Of a stretch of DNA of 38,682 nucleotides, positions 15,683 to 24,666 are shown piece by piece. Origin of the DNA: Faecalicatena contorta. Lineage in GTDB: Bacteria > Bacillota > Clostridia > Lachnospirales > Lachnospiraceae. The DNA is taken from contig NZ_JAFBIZ010000017.1 of assembly GCF_021531995.1 (NCBI RefSeq), positions 1 to 38,682 on the forward strand, written 5' to 3'. Below the pieces are notes generated by a model. That model made no database searches. It was not told the DNA's origin and was given only the letters and a program-made list of their open reading frames with translations. Position numbers and translations under genes: made by a program. Positions within the stretch are counted from its first letter, which is position 1. Every line of letters begins with the position of its first letter.

Positions 15683-16480
15683 CTAGCCGGCAAGACTTTT
15701 CAGCAGAATGTCTCCTCCAACTGCTGCCATCGCCATCACAAGTTCACACATCTGAAGAAAATATCCTGCCAGATCCCCCGTAATTCCACCAAACTTTTCC
15801 ATCGCCATCCGATGATAATATAAAAACATAAGGCCTGCTGACAGAATACTCAGGATTCCCGGTATAGTTCCAACAACAATCATTATCACTCCCAGCATCA
15901 CAAGCCAGATACAAAGCACGATCCTTGTCGTCTTTTTTGCGGCATTCTGGGAAAATGCAGCTGCCATTCCCTGCTTTCTCGCCTGTGGAAATGTCACAAC
16001 CGCCAGACCACTGAGGATTCGTGACAGCATGAACCCAAGGGCAATCACACGCATGCTTTCCTCAGAACGTGAGGAATACACACCTGTATAAAGCAGAAGA
16101 TATACGGCACAGGATATAATGGCAAATGCACCGGCATGGGAATCTTTTAATATTTCCAGTCTTCGTTCTCTGGACTGATAAGAACTCAGCGCATCCTGCG
16201 TATCCAGAAATCCATCCATGTGGATCCCACCGGTAATCAATATCGGAATCAGTACCAGAAGAACCGTCCAGAACAGGTCATTGACCGGAACTTTTCCCGT
16301 CTGTGCCCAGTCGGCAATTCGGAACACCCCGTAACTGGCCGCGCCAATCACAGCTCCTATACACGGAAAAAAACACATAGCATACGACATATTTTCCTCT
16401 GTCCATTCACAGTCTGGAATTGGAATTCTACTGTACATTGAAAATGCAATTTTAAAACTGTTCCACATTTTTTTTCTCAT
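15683..16480 (-). CDS. cobS: Adenosylcobinamide-GDP ribazoletransferase CobS
   Basis: Membrane enzyme that joins adenosylcobinamide-GDP to alpha-ribazole (phosphate), closing the nucleotide loop. It is polytopic and carries the family motifs MYSRIPIP near the N-terminus, GGIHMDGFLDTQDAL with acidic metal-binding residues, and KDSHAGAFAII, then GGITGDLAGYFLQMCEL near the end. Length 265 residues, normal for the family. The start overlaps the cobU stop by 4 nt (ATGA), so translation is coupled. Confidence 0.97.
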   Translation of the reverse strand: MRKKMWNSFKIAFSMYSRIPIPDCEWTEENMSYAMCFFPCIGAVIGAASYGVFRIADWAQTGKVPVNDLFWTVLLVLIPILITGGIHMDGFLDTQDALSSYQSRERRLEILKDSHAGAFAIISCAVYLLLYTGVYSSRSEESMRVIALGFMLSRILSGLAVVTFPQARKQGMAAAFSQNAAKKTTRIVLCIWLVMLGVIMIVVGTIPGILSILSAGLMFLYYHRMAMEKFGGITGDLAGYFLQMCELVMAMAAVGGDILLKSLAG

Positions 16481-17013
16481 TCTTTTATCACCACCGGAAT
16501 TCCATATACGATTTCTGTTACCCGATCTGCAATCTTTCCAATTCGTTGATTGATCCTGCCGATCAATTCCCGGTACTGTTCCGTTTCCCGACTGTATGCG
16601 TTGATGTCCGAATTGACTTCATTGGTTACAATTGCCAGACAGGGGGTCTGTCTTTGCAGGCAATGGATTCCCTGCAGAATTCTGTCACAGACTTCCTCCG
16701 CGTCATTCTGAGATCCGTCTGCACGATACAGTTCATTTGCCGCCAGATTAGACATACACTCAAGTAATATTCCCTGATTATCCGGTACGAAAAGTCCGGA
16801 CAGATCTGTATATCGCTCAATTGTCAGAAATCCCTTTCCGGCTCTGAGCTTCTGGTGCCTTTCAATTTTTTTTGCGGCATCCTCTCCAAATGGCATCATC
16901 GTTGCAATATAGACGCAGGGAACACTGCTGGGTCTCCTGCGCTTGTGTATCAGCCAGTCTTCTGCATAGGATGATTTTCCGCTTCCACTTCCGCCTGTAA
17001 TCAGATGTATCAT
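16477..17013 (-). CDS. cobU: Adenosylcobinamide kinase / adenosylcobinamide-phosphate guanylyltransferase CobU
   Basis: Phosphorylates adenosylcobinamide and transfers GMP to it. The 178-residue protein is full length, with Walker A GGSGSGKSSYAE (7-18), YIATMMPFGEDAAKKIERHQ with His53 as the likely guanylylated residue, LLECMSNLAANELY, and the conserved C-terminal VTNEVNSDI segment. It overlaps cobT by one base and cobS by four. It is the canonical copy; the short paralogue at 15248-15628 is additional. Confidence 0.96.
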   Translation of the reverse strand: MIHLITGGSGSGKSSYAEDWLIHKRRRPSSVPCVYIATMMPFGEDAAKKIERHQKLRAGKGFLTIERYTDLSGLFVPDNQGILLECMSNLAANELYRADGSQNDAEEVCDRILQGIHCLQRQTPCLAIVTNEVNSDINAYSRETEQYRELIGRINQRIGKIADRVTEIVYGIPVVIKE

Positions 17014-18089
17014 TATCTGTCTCCCAGCTCCTCATAATCTTCCACATTGATTTCTGAAAATGTACTCATCTTCTGATATACTTCAACAGCCATATCCAGA
17101 ACCGGCAGATAAGCGACAGCTCCCGTTCCTTCGCCCAGGCACATGTCACAGGTGAGCGCTGCTTCCATATTCAGTGCTTCCAGGATCATATGCATGCCCG
17201 GTTCCTTGGATACATGCGATGCAATCATATATTCTCCGGAAACCGGACAGATTCGATTCGCAAGAAGTGCCGCTGCCGCAGAGATAAAGCCGTCAATCAC
17301 AACCGGAAGCCGATAATAAGCACCTCCGAGGAATACACCTGCAAGTCCGGCCAGGTCAAAGCCTCCGACTTTCGCAAGGACATCGATCGCATCCGATGCA
17401 TCTGGCTGATTGATCCTGATTGCTTTCTGAATTGCATCTATCTTCCGTCTCAATCCCTCACTGGTAAGTCCCGCTCCCCGACCGGTCATCACTTCGACCG
17501 GAAGCCCCAGAAGCACCGAAGTCACCGCACTGCTGGTCGTTGTATTGCCGATTCCCATCTCTCCGGTTGCCAGAATCTGATAACCTTCTTCTTTCCTTTT
17601 TCGAACTTCTCCGATTCCGACAAGGATGGCACGGACTGCCTCTTCCCTGGTCATGGCAGGCTCTTTTGTCATATTTTTCGTTCCATAGGCTATCTTCTGA
17701 TTCGGGACCTTCGTATCTGTAACCATCCCGATATCAACCGGGAACAGATCAACACCTGCTTTTTTACACATCAGTGCTGCACTGGTCCGGCATGTCAGAA
17801 AATTGTCCGCAACGATTGCCGTTACTTCCTGTCCGGTCTGCGTCACACCTTCTTCTACCACCCCATTGTCCGCACACATCACGATCAATGCTTTTTTCTC
17901 CAGGCTGACTTCCGGGTTTTTTGTCATACCCGCAATCCGGATAATATGTTCTTCCAACTTTCCCAGACTGTGCAGTGGCTTTGCGATTGAATTCCATTTT
18001 TTCTGTGCAGTCTGTATGGATTTTACATCAACAGGCTGTATTGCTTCGATGATCTGGTTCAAGTTCTTTTCTTCTGTACTCATTTTCAT
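17013..18089 (-). CDS. cobT: Nicotinate-nucleotide--dimethylbenzimidazole phosphoribosyltransferase CobT
   Basis: Activates the lower-ligand base by transferring ribose phosphate from nicotinate mononucleotide. The 358-residue protein is full length: KPLHSLGKLEE near the start, MCADNGVVEEGVTQTGQEVT, GEMGIGNTTTSSAV, TGRGAGLTSEGLRRK, and the catalytic-Glu region CLGEGTGAVAYLPVLDMA near the C-terminus. The ATG at 18089 lies 9 nt after GAGG and overlaps the cbiA stop by 4 nt. Which base it activates cannot be read from the sequence. Confidence 0.97.
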   Translation of the reverse strand: MKMSTEEKNLNQIIEAIQPVDVKSIQTAQKKWNSIAKPLHSLGKLEEHIIRIAGMTKNPEVSLEKKALIVMCADNGVVEEGVTQTGQEVTAIVADNFLTCRTSAALMCKKAGVDLFPVDIGMVTDTKVPNQKIAYGTKNMTKEPAMTREEAVRAILVGIGEVRKRKEEGYQILATGEMGIGNTTTSSAVTSVLLGLPVEVMTGRGAGLTSEGLRRKIDAIQKAIRINQPDASDAIDVLAKVGGFDLAGLAGVFLGGAYYRLPVVIDGFISAAAALLANRICPVSGEYMIASHVSKEPGMHMILEALNMEAALTCDMCLGEGTGAVAYLPVLDMAVEVYQKMSTFSEINVEDYEELGDR

Positions 18090-19474
18090 CTTTTCTTTCC
18101 TCTGTCATTCTTCCATTTTTCACACGCATCCAGATATGCCTGAAGAACCCGCTGATTTCCATAATAATGAATATGTGGATATCCTGCAAGCAAAGTATCG
18201 GTACTGATCATACACCTCCAGGATCGCTTGGACAATGGCTTATCTGCCTGAAATGCATCTCCGCACACTTCAGAGTCATAGTAATGAAACTCATGCGCAG
18301 GAATCGCACCGATCTCCTTTCCAAAAACCATTCCACCTTTTAAAGTGATATATCCAAATCGTTTCAGCGAATCGGTATGATAACTTTTCCCCGGGAGCAC
18401 ACCCACCATAGGAAAACACTCTCCCCTGGCATTCTGAATCACTTCCTGCAGATACATATACCCACCACACTCTGCAATGCATGGCATTCCTTCTTTTACT
18501 GCATCTCTAACTGCATCACGCATGGCTGCGTTCCTGTTCAATTCATCTGCGTATAATTCCGGATACCCTCCATATAACAGAAGACCATCCAGATCCTCTG
18601 GAAGTTTTTCATCCCTGATCGGCGAAAACGGAACCAGATTCGCCCCGCTTTCCTTTATCAGTTCCAGATTATCCTGATAAAAAAAACAAAATGCTTCATC
18701 CATTGCGATTCCGATTCGAAGGTCCCGGTAACAGGAAATAGTTCTGTCCGTCTTGTCCTTTTTCTCAGGATCCGTCTCCAATTCAGAAGCACCGCGTGCA
18801 AGCATAAGCAACGCATCCAGATCCAGTGTTTCTTCCAGTTTTTCGGACAGCTGCTTCAGACGATTCTTAAGATCTTTCACTTCATGCGGAAGCATAAGTC
18901 CCAGATAACGACTTTCCAGTGCGCCTTCCTTTATAACCGGAACATATCCGTATACCCGGATCCCGGTCTGCGACTCTATCATCTGCTTCATCCTGTCATA
19001 CATACCGGAAGACACTCGATTCAATATAATACCTTTAATATGACTGTTATCACGATAATCAAGAAATCCCTGAATATACGGTACTACAGAGACACTCATA
19101 CCTTTACAGTCCATCACCAGAACCGCAGGAGTATCCGTAATATCTGCAATATCATAAGCGCTCCCCTCTACGGAGATTCCCGCCAATCCGTCATAGTATC
19201 CCATGACACCTTCTATGACTGCCAGTTCTGTATCTTTTCCATTTTTTACAAGCAGCTCTTTTACACCACTTTTCCCACACAGAAAGGAGTCCAGATTATA
19301 ACTGCTGACACCAAGCGCCTCCCTGTGAAACATAGGATCAATATAATCCGGTCCGCATTTAAACGAAGATACACGAAGTCCCCTGTTTTTTAACGCCTGA
19401 AGAATCCCGCAGGTAATCATCGTCTTTCCAGTTCCACTTCCCGGCGCAGTGATAAGCATTCTCGGCAGTTTCAT
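18086..19474 (-). CDS. cbiA: Cobyrinate a,c-diamide synthase CbiA
   Basis: ATP- and glutamine-dependent amidation of the a and c side chains of cobyrinic acid. The 462-residue protein has an N-terminal P-loop domain (ITAPGSGTGKTMITCGIL, KCGPDYIDPMFH, EGVMGYYDGL) and a C-terminal glutamine amidotransferase domain with the nucleophile Cys in IAECGGYMYLQE. The start overlaps the stop of the preceding fusion gene by 4 nt. The N-terminus resembles CbiP, the other amidase of the operon, but the signatures separate the two. Confidence 0.97.
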   Translation of the reverse strand: MKLPRMLITAPGSGTGKTMITCGILQALKNRGLRVSSFKCGPDYIDPMFHREALGVSSYNLDSFLCGKSGVKELLVKNGKDTELAVIEGVMGYYDGLAGISVEGSAYDIADITDTPAVLVMDCKGMSVSVVPYIQGFLDYRDNSHIKGIILNRVSSGMYDRMKQMIESQTGIRVYGYVPVIKEGALESRYLGLMLPHEVKDLKNRLKQLSEKLEETLDLDALLMLARGASELETDPEKKDKTDRTISCYRDLRIGIAMDEAFCFFYQDNLELIKESGANLVPFSPIRDEKLPEDLDGLLLYGGYPELYADELNRNAAMRDAVRDAVKEGMPCIAECGGYMYLQEVIQNARGECFPMVGVLPGKSYHTDSLKRFGYITLKGGMVFGKEIGAIPAHEFHYYDSEVCGDAFQADKPLSKRSWRCMISTDTLLAGYPHIHYYGNQRVLQAYLDACEKWKNDRGKKR

Positions 19475-21465
19475 AACTCTTCCTCTTTTCCCGCAAGGCA
19501 GAAGCTGATGATAAAGATCGGATTCTGCCCTGTCATCATATGATAACTTCCTATCTGTCTGGACTTACTTACAGATACCTGCACAATCTCTTCTTCTGCC
19601 ACAGTTCTGTCTTTGATCCAGTCCAGTACTTCACGCAGTGTTTCCAGAGAGATGGCATTGATCACGATACGTGCTTTCGGATTCTTAGATTCTATGATCT
19701 TAAGAATTTCTCGCAGACGGCCACTGCTTCCACCTATGAATACACCATCCGGTACTGGCAGCTCAAGAAGCGCATCCGGTGCCTCTCCCTCGATTGCCGT
19801 CAGGTTATCGACATGCATCTTTTTTTGATTTCTCTGAATCAGTGCAATAGCTTCCTGCTTTCGTTCCACCGCATATACATGACCCTTTTCTGCCCGTATC
19901 GCTGCCTCCACAGACACCGAACCGGTCCCTGCTCCGATATCATAGATCACAGAATCCGACCGGATCCGAAGCTTTGATATGGAGATGGTTCTCACTTCTT
20001 CCTTTGTCATGGGTACTTCTCCACGGATAAATTCCGCATCCGGGATTCCCGGGACAACGGGCTGTTTACCGCCGTTCGGATTCTCAATATACAGGACTGC
20101 CAGACTCCCTGAGGGATCTTCCAGAAGCGTACGTGCGGTTCCAGTCTGAATCCGCTCTGTCGGATATGATAACTCTGTTCCAATACATACTCTAAGGTCT
20201 CCATACCCGTATACAATCATCTGCTCCAGAATCTCAAGGATCTCTTTTTCCCCACTCACCAGTGCAAATACCTTTTGATGCTCCCGGATATCTGAGATCA
20301 GATTCGCTTTTCTTCCGTGAGAGCTGGTCAGAAATGCATCTTCCCAGGATATCCCAAGCTTTGCTGCCAGATAAGAGACGGAAGAGATCCCCGGTATCAC
20401 CGTTGCTTCTATTCCCGGTTCTTCTTTCAGCATCGCCATCAGCTTTTTTGCACCACTGTAGAATCCGCTGTCTCCTGACAGCAGTACCGCTATCTGTTCA
20501 TATTCCGGATGCTTTTTTATATATTCCAGTATTTTCTCCGGAAGGTATTCTTCATAGACCGGTTGTCCGCACACTGCCACCGATCGAAGCATTCTACTCG
20601 CTCCGATTAGAAGATCTGCTTTTTTTATCGCTTCCCTCGCCTCACCGGTCATTACCTGTGCCGCACCGGTGCCAATCCCAATAACAGAAACTTTTTTATT
20701 ATCATTTAAATCCAATTCTTTCTTAAGTAATCTGCATATTTCTCCAAACTCATATCCCTTTTCTTTTTCAGGGCGTCCGATCACCACAAGTCTGACACCA
20801 GCTTCTTCTGCGGCCTCACACTTTTGAAGGAATCCTCCGGCTGCACCGGATTCTTTGGTCACCATATAAGCAATCTCATATTCTCTCAGCATCGCAAGAT
20901 TCAGCTCTGTCGAGAACGGTCCCTGCATACAGATCAGATGCCTGCCTGCCATCCCAAGTTCCTCGCACTTTTCCACTACCTGCTTCAAAGACAATACTCT
21001 TGCATAGATTCTTTCCTTATAATCAGTAAGCTGTGTAAAAGCTTCCAGTTCTTTACTTCCGGTGGTCACCAGAATATTTCCTTTCGTATGCTCCAGATAT
21101 CTTACTGCTGCATTCACATCCTCCACACAGACTTCGCCGCACACATTTTCTTCCTCGCGTACCAGTCTCAGATATGGGAACTGCAATTCTTCACATACTG
21201 CTTTCAGATTCGCAGTAACTTCTTTCGCATAAGGATGTGTGGCATCTACCACATATGCCGGTCTGTAATCAGAGATAAACTCTTTCATCTGCATACAGTC
21301 CATACGTTCATGAGATACTGTAATATCACCTTCCTTTGGAAGCAGACTTGCTCCATAGGAAGTAGCAACGCAGACATGTACTGATACACCCTTTCTTACC
21401 AGATAAGATGTCAGTTTTCTTCCTTCTGTTGTACCTGCATAGATTAGAATCCTGTCTTTTTTCAT
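19471..21465 (-). CDS. cbiJ-cbiET: Fused cobalt-precorrin-6A reductase CbiJ and precorrin-6B methyltransferase/decarboxylase CbiE-CbiT
   Basis: Three pathway steps on one 664-residue chain. Residues about 1-253 are CbiJ, the reductase of cobalt-precorrin-6A (IYAGTTEGRKLTSYL, VDATHPYAKEVTANL, VTTGSKELEAF). Residues about 257-455 are CbiE, a tetrapyrrole methylase for C5 (VSVIGIGTGAAQVMT, VLLSGDSGFYSGAKKLM). Residues about 478-650 are CbiT, the C15 methyltransferase and C12 decarboxylase (EVPMTKEEVRTISISKL, YDIGAGTGSVSVEAA). CbiE-CbiT fusion is known as CobL in aerobic systems; an additional CbiJ in front is less usual. Linkers are short. It overlaps both neighbours by 4 nt. Confidence 0.95.
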   Translation of the reverse strand: MKKDRILIYAGTTEGRKLTSYLVRKGVSVHVCVATSYGASLLPKEGDITVSHERMDCMQMKEFISDYRPAYVVDATHPYAKEVTANLKAVCEELQFPYLRLVREEENVCGEVCVEDVNAAVRYLEHTKGNILVTTGSKELEAFTQLTDYKERIYARVLSLKQVVEKCEELGMAGRHLICMQGPFSTELNLAMLREYEIAYMVTKESGAAGGFLQKCEAAEEAGVRLVVIGRPEKEKGYEFGEICRLLKKELDLNDNKKVSVIGIGTGAAQVMTGEAREAIKKADLLIGASRMLRSVAVCGQPVYEEYLPEKILEYIKKHPEYEQIAVLLSGDSGFYSGAKKLMAMLKEEPGIEATVIPGISSVSYLAAKLGISWEDAFLTSSHGRKANLISDIREHQKVFALVSGEKEILEILEQMIVYGYGDLRVCIGTELSYPTERIQTGTARTLLEDPSGSLAVLYIENPNGGKQPVVPGIPDAEFIRGEVPMTKEEVRTISISKLRIRSDSVIYDIGAGTGSVSVEAAIRAEKGHVYAVERKQEAIALIQRNQKKMHVDNLTAIEGEAPDALLELPVPDGVFIGGSSGRLREILKIIESKNPKARIVINAISLETLREVLDWIKDRTVAEEEIVQVSVSKSRQIGSYHMMTGQNPIFIISFCLAGKEEEL

Positions 21466-22190
21466 ATATGATATCCTCTTGGTGTCACCATGTGACCCCG
21501 TACGATTTTCGTCTGACGATTTCCGATAAATACAGTTGAAAACATGTCAACTTCTGTATCTTTCAATTCTCCCAGGGTCAGAAGCTTAAGTGCTTCCCCC
21601 TCTCTTGCAATCTGTCGTACAATTCCACATACTGTATCATCCTCTTTATATCTCTGAATCAACATACACGCTTTTTTCAGATAGTCACTTCGCTTTTTGC
21701 TCGACGGATTATACAGACAGATTACAAAATCTGCTTCAGCAGCTGCCTGCAGCCGCCTTTCAATTGCTTCCCATGGAGTCAGGAGATCACTCAGACTGAT
21801 CAGCGCACAGTCATGTCCGACCGCTGCTCCAAGAACTGCCGAACCACCAATTGCTGCAGTTACCCCCGGAACAACTTCGATCTCTACCTGTGGAAATCCT
21901 TCCCCCACTTCATACATCAGACCTGCCATCCCATAGATTCCGGCATCTCCACTGCATACCATCGCTGTCGTCTTTCCGGCTGCAGCTGCTTCAAATGCCA
22001 TGTGACACCTCTGTACTTCCTGCCTCATAGATGTGGTCATGAATTCTTTTCCCGGAAAATGTTCTCTCAACAGATCCACATATACCGTATATCCAACAAT
22101 CACTTCACACGCTTCCAGCGTCTTCACTGCTCGTACTGTCATCTCTTCATAGGCACCAGGACCCATTCCAACTACATATACTTTATTCAA
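21462..22190 (-). CDS. cbiH: Cobalt-precorrin-3B C17-methyltransferase CbiH
   Basis: SAM-dependent methylation at C17 with ring contraction. The 242-residue tetrapyrrole methylase shows VYVVGMGPGAYEEMTVRA at the N-terminus, VCSGDAGIYGMAGL, VVPGVTAAIGGSAVLGA and LYNPSSKKRSDYL. I place the start at the TTG at 22190, with GGAGG 7 nt upstream and the family's N-terminal strand right after it; the longer frame to 22223 lies inside cbiG. The start overlaps the cbiG stop by 8 nt. The downstream overlap with the CbiJ-E-T gene is 4 nt. Confidence 0.94.
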   Translation of the reverse strand: MNKVYVVGMGPGAYEEMTVRAVKTLEACEVIVGYTVYVDLLREHFPGKEFMTTSMRQEVQRCHMAFEAAAAGKTTAMVCSGDAGIYGMAGLMYEVGEGFPQVEIEVVPGVTAAIGGSAVLGAAVGHDCALISLSDLLTPWEAIERRLQAAAEADFVICLYNPSSKKRSDYLKKACMLIQRYKEDDTVCGIVRQIAREGEALKLLTLGELKDTEVDMFSTVFIGNRQTKIVRGHMVTPRGYHI

Positions 22191-23217
22191 ACCTAACCCT
22201 CCAATCCTTCTGTGCAAGCGCAACGGTCACACCGTTCCAGACAATCTTTCCGGCAATCAGACGCCCCTTTTCAGCTGCAAATACTGCGCTTCGCTCACAT
22301 ACATTATCAACGCCTGTTACACGGGTCACAAATTCCGATCCGGAAAAAGTACCTGGTATCTCTTTCAATTTTTCTGCCGAACAGAAACAACTCTCCAGAT
22401 GACAGTTTTCACAATATTCCAGAATTCCCTGCTCCCGGGCTTTCAGATCAATACTTGCAACTTTATATATGCTTTCTCTGCATACACCGGCCTGCGAACA
22501 CGCCAGCTCAACGGCCTCTTCAATCTGCGTAGCCGAAACTCCTTTTTTACATCCGATTCCAGCGATCACTACTCTTGGTATCAGATGCAGAGCCTGACTC
22601 TCCTGTTCTAAGATTCCGATCCGGATATCCGGTTCTGTCCCCGGAATATCTTCATATCGAACCACATCTTCCGGAAGTACTCCTTCCACCCTCCGTGTCC
22701 AGTCATCTGCCGCAATCGTAATCTTCCGGCCTTCCAGAACTGCTGCAGATATCTGTCTGGCACGTTCCATCTCCCGGATCACCAGTCCATTCTTTCTTGC
22801 AAATACATCAACTGCCCATCTTCCCTGCAGGTCCGTTGCAGTCGTTACAACCGGTTGTGCCTGAATGCCGGCACAGATTATCATTGCAAGCTCATTGGCC
22901 CCACCCAGGTGTCCCGACAGAACCGGGATTCCATAAGTTCCTTTTTCATCAAACACCAGGACGGCAGGATCCGTTTTTTTCGACTTGACATGCGGTGCAA
23001 TTGCACGGACCGCAATCTGGACTGCACCGACGAAGATCAGTGCATCCTGACTCTGAAACATCTTCCCGGTCCATTCACTCAGACTTTCCCTGATAGAAGA
23101 TGGCACACTGGAACACTTTACTGCATTGATGACCTCATGATCTGCTTTCAGTAATTCTGTGATACGATCTGCCAGACATTTCCCATTCCGTGTAAAGCTT
23201 ATGACTGCAATCTTCAT
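22183..23217 (-). CDS. cbiG: Cobalt-precorrin-5A hydrolase CbiG
   Basis: Opens the delta-lactone of cobalt-precorrin-5A and releases the C20 carbon as acetaldehyde. The 344-residue protein has the CbiG N-terminal domain (ALIFVGAVQIAVRAIAPHVK, VLVFDEKGTYGIPVLSGHLG, GGANELA), a middle domain, and the C-terminal CbiG/CobE domain (VIAGIGCKKGVSATQIEEAV, VASIDLKAREQGILE). It is full length, with ATGA coupling to cbiF downstream. Confidence 0.96.
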   Translation of the reverse strand: MKIAVISFTRNGKCLADRITELLKADHEVINAVKCSSVPSSIRESLSEWTGKMFQSQDALIFVGAVQIAVRAIAPHVKSKKTDPAVLVFDEKGTYGIPVLSGHLGGANELAMIICAGIQAQPVVTTATDLQGRWAVDVFARKNGLVIREMERARQISAAVLEGRKITIAADDWTRRVEGVLPEDVVRYEDIPGTEPDIRIGILEQESQALHLIPRVVIAGIGCKKGVSATQIEEAVELACSQAGVCRESIYKVASIDLKAREQGILEYCENCHLESCFCSAEKLKEIPGTFSGSEFVTRVTGVDNVCERSAVFAAEKGRLIAGKIVWNGVTVALAQKDWRVRFE

Positions 23218-23969
23218 TTTGCCTCCCTGAATTCCGTCGCAAATGATGGATCATACAATTTAGACCTTTCATAGGAATGATGCGTCACAACATCTCCCAC
23301 GATGATCAGAGCCGTTTTGGTAATCCGGTGTTCCTTCGCTGTTTCTGCAAGCGTAGATACCGTACAGATATACGTCTCCTCTTCCGGCCAGGTTGCCTTA
23401 TATACAATTGCGGCCGGCGTATCCGCCGGATATCCGCCTTCCATCAATTGCCGCTCCAGCTGTTCCAGTAATCCGGTACTTAAAAAAAGTACCATCGTTG
23501 CACCATGGGCGGCAAATGAAGCAACCGTTTCTTTTTCAGGTACCGGTGTTCGTCCTTCCATTCTGGTAATCACCACACTCTGAGAAACTTCCGGCAATGT
23601 ATACTCAAGATTCAGGGCTGCAGCCGCACCGCAAAAAGAACTGACTCCCGGACAGGAATCATAGGGAATCTTCTGTTCTTCCAGCCAGTCCATCTGTTCT
23701 CTGATCGCTCCATACAGGCATGGATCTCCTGTATGGAGTCTTACTGTCGTCTTTCCTTCACGCTCCGCCTGTTCCATGACTTCGAGCACTTCTTCCAGTG
23801 TCATTTTTGCACTGTTATATATCATACAATCTTGTCTGACACAATCTAATAACCCGGGATTCACCAGCGATCCTGCGTATATTACGACATCCGCCTCTTC
23901 TAACAGCTTTTGTCCCCGTACCGTAATCAAATCGACCGCTCCGGGGCCGGCTCCCACAAAATGAATCAT
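23214..23969 (-). CDS. cbiF: Cobalt-precorrin-4 C11-methyltransferase CbiF
   Basis: SAM-dependent methylation at C11. The 251-residue tetrapyrrole methylase starts MIHFVGAGPGAVDLITVRG and shows VIYAGSLVNP, RLHTGDPCLYGAIREQMDWL and CPGVSSFCGAAAALNLEYTL. I chose the ATG at 23969 because GGAGGAG lies just upstream and the conserved N-terminus begins there; the frame extends to 24071 inside cbiL. It overlaps cbiL by 4 nt. Confidence 0.96.
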   Translation of the reverse strand: MIHFVGAGPGAVDLITVRGQKLLEEADVVIYAGSLVNPGLLDCVRQDCMIYNSAKMTLEEVLEVMEQAEREGKTTVRLHTGDPCLYGAIREQMDWLEEQKIPYDSCPGVSSFCGAAAALNLEYTLPEVSQSVVITRMEGRTPVPEKETVASFAAHGATMVLFLSTGLLEQLERQLMEGGYPADTPAAIVYKATWPEEETYICTVSTLAETAKEHRITKTALIIVGDVVTHHSYERSKLYDPSFATEFREAK

Positions 23970-24661
23970 TGTTCTCCTCCTCTTTCCTTCACAAACAACA
24001 GTGTATAATATCCTGCATCTTCCGGAATGTTCTCCGTTCCATAGCAGATCCTCTCCTGCTCCATTCCACAATTTTCTATCATCATTACTTCCACATGTTT
24101 TTCCTCCAAAACTCTTTTGACATCTGGAAGCTTTTTCCCGGCTTTCATCAGCACCTTCGTTCCCGGAAGTTCGAGTGCTCCTTCCACCTGATAGGAAGCC
24201 GGAATCACATGAATCTGCTCATCCCTTTCTCCAATACTCATGTGAAGCTTTGCAGCAGCTGCACAGAACGACGGAACACCACTGATAATCTCTGCCTCAT
24301 ATTCTTCTTTTCGGATCTCATTGTGCAGATAAAGATATGTAGAATATACTGTCGGATCCCCGAGTGTTAAGAATGCCGTGTCTTTCCCCGCATCCAGCTG
24401 ATGTTTCAGACTTAAAACTCCTTCTTCATGGCTTTTTTTCAACACCTTCTCATCTTTTGTCATTGGCATCGGGATTCCGATCAGCAGTTTTTCATCAATA
24501 TCCGGGCATGCTTGTCTTGCAATCCTGTAAGCAATCGATTCTTCCGGAATCTTTCCCGGAACAGCAATCACATCACATTCTTTTATAATTCTGGCAGCTT
24601 TTATTGTCATAAGTTCCGGATCCCCCGGCCCGACACCGACTCCATATAATTTCCCTTGCAT
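23966..24661 (-). CDS. cbiL: Cobalt-precorrin-2 C20-methyltransferase CbiL
   Basis: First methylation of the cobalt-containing ring, at C20. The 231-residue tetrapyrrole methylase begins LYGVGVGPGDPELMTIKA and has TLGDPTVYSTYLYLH, ISGVPSFCAAAAKLH and VMMIENCGMEQERI. The start at 24661 uses GAGGAG, which overlaps the end of cbiD. It is the second gene of the operon. Confidence 0.96.
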   Translation of the reverse strand: MQGKLYGVGVGPGDPELMTIKAARIIKECDVIAVPGKIPEESIAYRIARQACPDIDEKLLIGIPMPMTKDEKVLKKSHEEGVLSLKHQLDAGKDTAFLTLGDPTVYSTYLYLHNEIRKEEYEAEIISGVPSFCAAAAKLHMSIGERDEQIHVIPASYQVEGALELPGTKVLMKAGKKLPDVKRVLEEKHVEVMMIENCGMEQERICYGTENIPEDAGYYTLLFVKERGGEQ

Positions 24662-24666
24662 AATAT

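Noticed and set aside
17190-17990. Plus-strand open frame of 266 codons
   Set aside because: Antisense to cobT, a full-length recognised gene; no recognisable protein features.
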